Below are positions 8,801 through 13,051 of a stretch of 13,051 nucleotides of DNA, in pieces. Numbering within the stretch: position 1 is the first letter of the stretch; each line of letters opens with the position of its first letter. Under the pieces are notes generated by a model. That model was not told where the DNA came from. It made no database searches and was given only the letters and a program-made list of their open reading frames with translations. This DNA comes from Bacteroidota bacterium (GTDB lineage: Bacteria; Bacteroidota; Bacteroidia; Chitinophagales; UBA2359): assembly GCA_020627525.1 (NCBI GenBank), contig JAHDGP010000081.1, forward strand, positions 1-13,051, in the 5' to 3' direction. The translations under genes were made by a program, and so were the position numbers.

Positions 8801-9451
8801 GACACCAAATACGTCAAGCATTGCTGCCAATGTTTGATTTTCAATATCGCTCGCCAAGTTTAGCGAAACCATATAACCAATAATTATAAATAACGTTCCT
8901 ACAAATGAAACGACGGAGCTTTTAAATTTGGTAGCCAAAGCAAAAATTAAAGTACCTGCAAAAAACATATTCGGAAGAACGAATATCAATTGACTTTTAA
9001 TAAATGCCATCCACGGAGTTGGACCAATTCGTTCTGGTCCTATCCAGTTTAGCATCGGTCCAACAGCAGAACCAACAATGAAACCTATGTAAATTCCTAT
9101 CATTGTCAAAGTAGACAATAACAATGCCCCAAAAAATCTTCCGAAATAATAACCAGCTTTGCTTATTGGTGTACTGAATAAAATTTCATGAAAACCATAA
9201 TTGTGATCTCTTAAGGCTGCATTATTAAAAAATGCAGTAGCAAACAACAAACCAAATATATTCAGAATACAAACAAAGGTAGCAACCACAGTAGGAGCAT
9301 TCTTTTTTACATCACCTACAACTCCACCAATAACAATATTGTCACTTACAACTGCTCCAAAAACCAATAAGCCGAGGATGAACATGAAAATATAGATCAT
9401 GGGGCTTTTTATGGCGGTTAAAACCTCTTTTTTAAAGAATTCTAAAAACAT
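5873..9451 (-). CDS. ABC-2 type permease fused to an M1-family metallopeptidase
   Basis: This is a 1192-residue fusion. Residues 1-265 and about 305-545 are two permease halves, each beginning with an amphipathic FF..N/E stretch before the first membrane helix. The first half carries RDHNYGFHEILFSTPISKAGYYFGR (81-105) and the second the matching WRDRDSHINEVIDGTP (382-397). A lysine-rich linker (270-292) joins them. A last helix at about 569-588 follows positive residues (KK at 561-562), so by the positive-inside rule the remaining 600 residues face the periplasm. These hold an M1 (gluzincin) peptidase: HEIAH at 935-939, a third zinc ligand E959 in LSESFAQY, and HYGKGA (1014-1019) with the likely catalytic tyrosine. 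The canonical GxMEN exopeptidase motif is replaced by GTMPYAES (906-913). The gene follows its ABC ATPase by 68 bp in one operon. Substrate unknown; export or membrane-linked peptide processing is inference. Confidence 0.88.
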   Translation of the reverse strand: MFLEFFKKEVLTAIKSPMIYIFMFILGLLVFGAVVSDNIVIGGVVGDVKKNAPTVVATFVCILNIFGLLFATAFFNNAALRDHNYGFHEILFSTPISKAGYYFGRFFGALLLSTLTMIGIYIGFIVGSAVGPMLNWIGPERIGPTPWMAFIKSQLIFVLPNMFFAGTLIFALATKFKSSVVSFVGTLFIIIGYMVSLNLASDIENQTLAAMLDVFGVRTYFLDTQYFTPFERNTISPSFSGLVLKNRLLWLFIGLIILVLSYFTFSFSTKKSKVKKRKKVASSSSAISFSKPKLTAIGETDSFWSNFTSFFKINFLSIIKSNVYIILLVFAIILLITNLWGGFEHFGLQSYPVTYKVMDVISGISTLFVLIILVFFSGELVWRDRDSHINEVIDGTPHLSIASLFAKTISLIIIACLMHLLLIFIGVIYQALNGYTNFELGVYLKDFISGGFVRYIIWSTFLIFIQVIINQKYLAYFVSILFMFMLDFLFIILKVESNMLMLGSTPSSIYSDMNGFGPTVQGQFWFSLYWVLFGFVLLIIAGLFWSRGTNTSIKDRFLVGKKSLGKSYFAMLGFFGIAWIILAGFTFYNTQILNTYETSYESELFQVDYEKKFKKYENAVFPSITDIVYNIDIFPKERGLKVKCNLSLINKSDQVIDSLHFTINKDLNQTVLIPNSEQVFNANDDYLIYKLNNPLMPGEKFEMVSTAEYFSKGFENRVSQMFILKNGTFFNNFTILPGFGYQSNYEIADKNKRIKYELPARDRMPELQSTCNHLCMKNYLSDGSSDWVNVETFISTSADQIAIAPGSLISEVVENGRNKYHYKVDHPSQNFFSFISADYEIASKKWNDIDIEVYYDKAHEVNIDIMLEAIQKSLKYYTENFGPYYHKQARIIEFPRYRTFAQAFPGTMPYAESFGFITNLEDTTKNNVIDAVIAHEIAHQYWAHQVVGADMQGSTMLSESFAQYSSLMVMKQDNGPVKMKDFLKYDLRRYLRGRSSESEKELPLYLVENQAHIHYGKGAVVLYALQEYIGEDRVNTALRNFLDAYKYQEPPYPTSNDFMKYLKPQVPDSLQYLIKDWFEEITLYDLRVKEAKYTQTDNGKYEVNVELIAKKTKADSAGAVKEVSIADWVDIGFYKDRDEKELFFTQRIYLDNENSTMQFTLDTIPAKAAIDPLRILIDRVYDDNRKLVSKSE

Positions 9452-9519
9452 ATTGAGTTGATTTGGGGCTTGAAATATAAATTAATACGATCAGCTAATT
9501 TTAACAACAGATGTTGGGC

Positions 9520-10404
9520 TCACCCCTCCGTCGCACGAGCATGGGTTTTGGTAAAAAATACATCTTCCAAATTGGGAGCAACAGACTCAAAGCCTTCCCC
9601 AGGATCAACTTCTGAAAGAACATGTATTTGGGGGCGCCCTGCAACCATCTTATCGGAAATTACACTAAACTTATTTTGATAATCTTCTTTCTCCGAACGC
9701 TCAATAGACTTTCGCCAAACTTTTCCCTCTAAGGCCATCAATGCATTACCTGGCGTGCCACTGTAAACAATTTCTCCAGCATTCATAATCGCCATTTGCG
9801 TGCATAATTCTCGAACATCATCCACAATGTGTGTAGACAAAATAACAATCACTTCTTCACCAACTTCCGCCAGCAAATTGTGAAACCTATTTCTTTCTCC
9901 AGGGTCCAAACCCGCTGTTGGCTCATCCACAATAATCAACTTAGGACTTCCAATCAAAGCTTGAGCAATACCAACTCGCTGCTTCATTCCACCAGAAAAA
10001 CCTTTGACGCTTTTATTACGCTCATTGTAAAGATTTACTTTCTGTAGCAAATAATTTACCAACTCCTTGCGCTCAGATCTATTATTTATTCCTTTCAAAG
10101 TAGCAATATGATCAAGTAATTGGCTTGCAGAAATTTTGGGGTAGACTCCAAATTCTTGAGGTAAATAGCCTAAAATACGACGTACTTCTTTTGGAGAATT
10201 TAGAATATCAATATCATCCAAAAAAGCTGAACCAGAATCAGCCTCTTGCAAGGTGGCTAATGTTCTCATTAAGGAAGATTTTCCCGCACCATTTGGACCC
10301 AATAGACCAAACATTCCATTAGAAAGTTCTAAACTAACATCGATCAAGGCTTTAGTACCATTTGGATATGTTTTGTTTAGATGACTGATTTTTAAAAGAC
10401 TCAT
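9520..10404 (-). CDS. ABC transporter ATP-binding protein
   Basis: This 294-residue cytoplasmic ATPase presumably drives the permease-peptidase encoded next. All motifs are intact: Walker A GPNGAGKSS (36-44), Q-loop glutamine Q83 in GYLPQEFGVYP, signature FSGGMKQRVG (136-145), Walker B LIIVDEP (156-162), D-loop GLD (165-167) and the switch histidine H192 in LSTHIVDD. The C-terminal extension ends in PNLEDVFFTKT, typical of DrrA/CcmA-like ATPases that pair with ABC-2 permeases. The permease gene starts 68 bp downstream on the same strand with no terminator between, so the two should be cotranscribed. Because the permease contains two halves in one chain, a single permease chain with two ATPase copies could form the full transporter (inference). 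The ATG at 10404 gives MSLLKISHLNKTY, a normal start for the fold. Confidence 0.93.
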   Translation of the reverse strand: MSLLKISHLNKTYPNGTKALIDVSLELSNGMFGLLGPNGAGKSSLMRTLATLQEADSGSAFLDDIDILNSPKEVRRILGYLPQEFGVYPKISASQLLDHIATLKGINNRSERKELVNYLLQKVNLYNERNKSVKGFSGGMKQRVGIAQALIGSPKLIIVDEPTAGLDPGERNRFHNLLAEVGEEVIVILSTHIVDDVRELCTQMAIMNAGEIVYSGTPGNALMALEGKVWRKSIERSEKEDYQNKFSVISDKMVAGRPQIHVLSEVDPGEGFESVAPNLEDVFFTKTHARATEG

Positions 10405-10441
10405 CAGTTTTGATTATTTTGTTATTTGAGATTAAAATAGA

Positions 10442-10543
10442 TTTGTTACTGAAATATACGAAATATTAATTTATTAAAACCATTTTATTAGAAGACCGAA
10501 ATACTACAGGCTTTTGTTACAGCAATTCTTTTTTTGTAACTGA
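10442..10543. promoter_or_regulatory. Three copies of a TTTGTWACWG-like motif in a divergent intergenic region
   Basis: TTTGTTACTGA (10442-10452), TTTGTTACAG (10513-10522) and TTTGTAACTGA (10533-10543) lie between the divergent ABC and transketolase genes. The last two are 20 bp apart, about two helical turns, and their GTTACA/TGTAAC cores also form an inverted repeat. This could be an operator serving one or both operons. The region is very AT-rich, so chance similarity is possible and no regulator is identified. Confidence 0.25.
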
Positions 10544-10567
10544 GCTTACTTAGTTCTAAATTATGAG

Positions 10568-10595
10568 TTTGGCAACAATTTTTCTCCTATCTTTA
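10568..10595 (+). promoter_or_regulatory. Candidate promoter of the transketolase operon
   Basis: TATCTTTA (10588-10595) matches TAnnTTTG except for the last base. TTTG at 10568-10571 lies 16 bp upstream, slightly shorter than the usual 17-23 bp. A leader of roughly 20 nt would precede the ATG at 10620. It is the best match in the gap, but imperfect in both sequence and spacing. Confidence 0.35.
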
Positions 10596-10619
10596 CTGAA
10601 AAAATAAATTCAATTATAT

Positions 10620-11465
10620 ATGCCTTCTACAGAGGAATTAAAAAATATAGCAACTCAGGTAAGACGAGACATTGTGAGGATGGTTCATGCTGTTAACAGT
10701 GGTCATCCAGGTGGGTCTTTAGGTTGCACAGAATTTTTTGTCGCTCTTTATTTTGAAGTGATGAAACATGATCCTGCTTTTAATATGGATGCTATTGGTG
10801 AGGATGTCTTTTTCTTATCGAATGGACATATTTCGCCAGTGTTTTACAGTGTTTTGGCAAGAAGCGGCTATTTTGAAGTAAGTGAACTAGCAACTTTTAG
10901 AAAGTTGAACTCTCGTTTACAAGGTCATCCCGCCACGCATGAGGGATTGCCTGGAGTTCGTATTGCTTCAGGTTCGCTTGGTCAAGGACTGTCGGTTGCT
11001 GTCGGAGCAGCGCTTTCAAAAAAATTAAACAATGATGATCGCTTGGTTTATTCATTACATGGAGATGGAGAGTTGCAAGAAGGTCAGAATTGGGAAGCAA
11101 TAATGTTTGCTGCTCACCATAAGGTCGATAACTTAATTGCGACAGTCGATTGGAACGGACAGCAAATTGATGGATCAACGGAAAATGTAATGAGTTTAGG
11201 AGATCTTCCTGCTAAGTGGAAAGCCTTTGGTTGGGAAGTCTTAGAGTTGGAAGAGGGAAACAATATAGAAGCGGTTATTGCGATGTTGGCAAAAGCAAAA
11301 ACAATGACTGGAAAAGGATCGCCAATTGTCATACTGATGAAAACAGATATGGGCAGTGGAGTTGACTTTATGTCAGGAACCCATGAATGGCACGGAAAAG
11401 CACCAAATGATGAGCAGCTAGAGGTAGCCCTCGCCCAACTAACAGAGACACTAGGCGACTACTAG
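10620..11465 (+). CDS. tkt: Transketolase, N-terminal (thiamine diphosphate-binding) subunit
   Basis: This 281-residue subunit corresponds to the first third to half of a full-length transketolase, which moves two-carbon ketol units between sugar phosphates in the non-oxidative pentose phosphate pathway. Visible hallmarks are SGHPGGSLGCTEF (27-39), SNGHISPVFY (67-76), LQGHPATHEGLPGVRIASGSLGQGLS (100-125) and the ThDP motif from GDGE (148-151) to DWN (177-179), followed by QQIDGSTENV. HEWHGKAP (255-262) closes the domain, as it does in split enzymes. The missing pyrimidine-binding and C-terminal domains are supplied by the next gene, 91 bp downstream after three hairpins. The ATG at 10620 is preceded only by A/T-rich sequence. 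The stop codon TAG (11463-11465) lies inside the first hairpin. Identification is secure; the exact sugar substrates in vivo are inferred from the family. Confidence 0.94.
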   Translation: MPSTEELKNIATQVRRDIVRMVHAVNSGHPGGSLGCTEFFVALYFEVMKHDPAFNMDAIGEDVFFLSNGHISPVFYSVLARSGYFEVSELATFRKLNSRLQGHPATHEGLPGVRIASGSLGQGLSVAVGAALSKKLNNDDRLVYSLHGDGELQEGQNWEAIMFAAHHKVDNLIATVDWNGQQIDGSTENVMSLGDLPAKWKAFGWEVLELEEGNNIEAVIAMLAKAKTMTGKGSPIVILMKTDMGSGVDFMSGTHEWHGKAPNDEQLEVALAQLTETLGDY

Positions 11466-11479
11466 CACCACAGGTGCTA
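11463..11479. repeat. 7-bp hairpin overlapping the stop codon of the first transketolase gene
   Basis: TAGCACC (11463-11469) pairs with GGTGCTA (11473-11479) around ACA. The TAG stop codon forms the 5' end of the stem, so translating ribosomes would melt it. No T-run follows, and an in-frame partner gene lies just downstream, so full termination is unlikely. Confidence 0.6.
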
Positions 11480-11489
11480 TATATAGTAA

Positions 11490-11509
11490 AGACGTAGCAT
11501 GCTACGTCT
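11490..11509. repeat. Perfect 20-bp palindrome, REP-like
   Basis: AGACGTAGCA is followed directly by its exact reverse complement TGCTACGTCT. Palindromes opening with AGACG and closing with CGTCT are frequent between genes in Bacteroidota genomes and resemble REP elements spread by RAYT-type transposases (general knowledge). A related copy sits 14 bp further on. No transposase gene is in the window. Confidence 0.65.
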
Positions 11510-11522
11510 CTAAAAACAATAA

Positions 11523-11537
11523 AGACGCAATGCGTCT
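11523..11537. repeat. Second REP-like palindrome
   Basis: AGACGCA (11523-11529) pairs with TGCGTCT (11531-11537) around one A. Both this and the palindrome at 11490-11509 are preceded by TAA and share AGACG/CGTCT ends. It contains a spurious in-frame ATG (11530) ahead of the real start of the next gene. Confidence 0.6.
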
Positions 11538-11556
11538 CCCAAAAAAAAGAAAAAAA

Positions 11557-12531
11557 ATGTCAGATCAATACGAAGTTTTAGGAAAATCGGATACCAGAAG
11601 CGGCTTTGGAGATGGACTCCATGAACTTGGAAAAATGAATCCCAATGTAGTAGCGCTTTGTGCCGATCTAATCGGATCACTGAAAATGCAGAAATTCATC
11701 AAGGAATCACCAGAAAGGTTTTTTCAAGTAGGTATAGCAGAAGCCAATATGATGAGCATAGCTGCAGGATTGACCATCGGAGGCAAAATTCCATATACAG
11801 GAACCTTCGCCAACTTTTCTACAGGAAGAGTATATGACCAAATCAGGCAATCAATCGCATATTCTCATAAAAATGTGAAAATATGTGCTTCACATGCGGG
11901 CGTTACCCTAGGAGAAGATGGCGCAACACATCAAATATTGGAAGATATAGGAATGATGAAAATGTTGCCAGGGATGAAAGTGGTTGTTCCTTGTGATTAC
12001 ACACAAACCAAGTTGGCTACAATTGCCATTTCAAAGTTTGACGGACCTTGTTATTTGAGATTTGGTAGACCGAAAGTGCCTATATTTACAAAAGACGACC
12101 AAGATTTTGAAATAGGAAAAGCGCAGGTTTTGACGGAAGGAAATGACGTTACCATCATAGCTTGTGGGCATTTAGTTTGGAAATCTATAGAAGCTTGTCG
12201 TATATTAAAGGAAAAAGGCATTACAGCAGAAGTAATAAATATGCATACGATAAAGCCTTTAGATGAAGAGGCAATCCTAAAATCCATCAAAAAAACAAAC
12301 TGTGTGGTAACAGCAGAAGAGCATCAAAAATATGGTGGTTTGGGTAGCAGTGTTGCACAAGTTTTAACAGAAAAATATTTGGTGCCTCAGGAATTTGTAG
12401 CGGTTAATGACTCTTTTGGAGAAAGTGGTACACCAGAAGAATTGATGACTAAATATGGTATAAATACTGAAAATATAGTTGCAGCCGTTGAAAAGGTGTT
12501 GAAACGTAAAACAATTTCGATACCACAATAA
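11557..12531 (+). CDS. tkt: Transketolase, C-terminal (pyrimidine-binding) subunit
   Basis: This 324-residue partner completes the transketolase formed with the gene just upstream. It has the pyrimidine domain with the conserved glutamate E62 in QVGIAEANM, which activates the cofactor, then FANFSTGRVYDQIRQSIAY (84-102), SHAGVTLGEDGATHQ (112-126) with two conserved histidines, and YLRFGRPKVP (166-175). The C-terminal domain follows with INMHTIKPLD and the AEEHQKYGGLGSSV block. An in-frame ATG at 11530 would add MRLPKKRKK, but those codons come from the REP-like palindrome and a poly-A run, so the start at 11557 is chosen: it gives MSDQYEVLGKSDTR, where family similarity begins, after an A-rich leader. 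Length is normal for the split type. The sigma factor gene starts 19 bp downstream. DXS and pyruvate dehydrogenase E1-beta share the fold, but the paired N-terminal gene fits transketolase. Confidence 0.93.
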   Translation: MSDQYEVLGKSDTRSGFGDGLHELGKMNPNVVALCADLIGSLKMQKFIKESPERFFQVGIAEANMMSIAAGLTIGGKIPYTGTFANFSTGRVYDQIRQSIAYSHKNVKICASHAGVTLGEDGATHQILEDIGMMKMLPGMKVVVPCDYTQTKLATIAISKFDGPCYLRFGRPKVPIFTKDDQDFEIGKAQVLTEGNDVTIIACGHLVWKSIEACRILKEKGITAEVINMHTIKPLDEEAILKSIKKTNCVVTAEEHQKYGGLGSSVAQVLTEKYLVPQEFVAVNDSFGESGTPEELMTKYGINTENIVAAVEKVLKRKTISIPQ

Positions 12532-12550
12532 TTAATCAATATCTAAAAAC

Positions 12551-13051
12551 ATGGAAATTTCTGATCAGGAAATATTAGAAGAATTTAGAATTGCTGGTAC
12601 CAAAGAGCGAGCTTTTGGAAAGCTTGTCACTAAGTATCAAGAAAAACTGTATTGGCATATTAGAAGAATGGTTTCTATCCATGACGATGCTGATGATGTT
12701 CTTCAAAATGTATTCATTAAAATTTGGAAAAATTTAGATAAATTTCAAGAGAATTCTAAGCTATATACTTGGATGTATCGCATTGCTACAAATGAATCTC
12801 TAACATTTATCAATAAAAGGAAAAGAAAAGCTACAACAGCACTGGAAACAGATGATTATGATTTGGGTGCGATGTTGAGCTCTGACCCTTATTTTGATGG
12901 AGATGAAATACAAATAAAACTGGAGCAAGCAATAGACTCACTGCCTGACAAACAAAAGTTGGTTTTTAAATTGCGTTATTATGAAGAAATGAAATATGAT
13001 GACATGTCTGAGCTGGTAGGCACCTCTGTAGGAGCATTAAAGGCATCTTAT
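12551..13051 (+). CDS. RNA polymerase sigma factor, ECF subfamily (partial, cut by window end)
   Basis: The frame is open from ATG at 12551 to the last base: 167 codons with no stop. It begins MEISDQEILEEF. Region 2 spans about 22-92, with DDADDVLQNVFIKIWKNLDKF (45-65), the core-binding and -10 recognition segment, and YTWMYRIATNESLTFINKRKR (72-92). Region 4 spans about 120-167, with LPDKQKLVFKLRYYEEMKYDDMSELVGTSVGALKASY, the helix-turn-helix for the -35 element. Only some 10-20 residues should be missing at the C-terminus. ECF factors redirect RNA polymerase to stress or envelope regulons. The 19-bp gap after transketolase suggests cotranscription. An anti-sigma gene may follow outside the window; that is a guess from the family's usual arrangement. 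No signal or regulon can be read from this sequence. Confidence 0.9.
   Translation, partial: MEISDQEILEEFRIAGTKERAFGKLVTKYQEKLYWHIRRMVSIHDDADDVLQNVFIKIWKNLDKFQENSKLYTWMYRIATNESLTFINKRKRKATTALETDDYDLGAMLSSDPYFDGDEIQIKLEQAIDSLPDKQKLVFKLRYYEEMKYDDMSELVGTSVGALKASY

Noticed and set aside
11466..11556. Transketolase gene broken by a frameshift or insertion
   Set aside because: Both halves are complete domains with normal ends, and two-gene transketolases are well known; the spacer is simply intergenic sequence with palindromes.
11530..11556. ATG at 11530 as the true start of the C-terminal transketolase subunit
   Set aside because: The added codons come from a palindrome and a poly-A run, and family similarity begins after the ATG at 11557.

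Overview
The window is 13 kb of AT-rich bacterial chromosome that looks like Bacteroidota. The grounds are Bacteroidota-type promoter motifs (TTG ... TAnnTTTG), A-rich translation starts without a clear Shine-Dalgarno sequence, an ABC-2 permease fused to an M1-type peptidase, a transketolase split into two genes, and short palindromic REP-like elements of a type common in that phylum. I cannot place it below phylum. All protein assignments come from motifs read by eye; no database search was run.

Layout from left to right. Positions 1-270 hold a degenerate tandem array, about 46 bp per unit, of a small palindrome with a conserved GATATTATC tail. A perfect 15-bp hairpin (271-303) and a second palindrome (315-333) lie between the array and the 3' end of the first gene. 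On the minus strand, 349-2988 encodes a large CbxX/SpoVK-type protein with two AAA+ modules and an unusual N-terminal half made of two copies of a beta-rich domain. An AT-rich divergent gap of about 590 bp (2989-3582) carries a good promoter for the next gene, a plus-strand cation-chloride cotransporter homologue (3583-5823). That gene converges on an ABC transporter operon, and a strong hairpin (5828-5869) separates the two.

The ABC operon is read on the minus strand: an ATPase (9520-10404), then a 1192-residue protein (5873-9451) that joins two ABC-2 permease halves to a C-terminal M1-family metallopeptidase, probably periplasmic. A divergent gap of 215 bp with three copies of a TTTGTWACWG-like motif separates it from the transketolase genes. 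The N-terminal (10620-11465) and C-terminal (11557-12531) subunits together make one transketolase for the non-oxidative pentose phosphate pathway. The 91 bp between them contain three hairpins, two of them REP-like. An ECF-type sigma factor (12551 to the window edge) follows after 19 bp and is cut off by the end of the window.

The genes are mostly housekeeping or conserved accessory functions. I did not find a clearly new defence or mobile system. The least explained items are the duplicated N-terminal domain of the AAA+ protein, the permease-peptidase fusion, and the structured repeats at the left edge and inside the transketolase operon.
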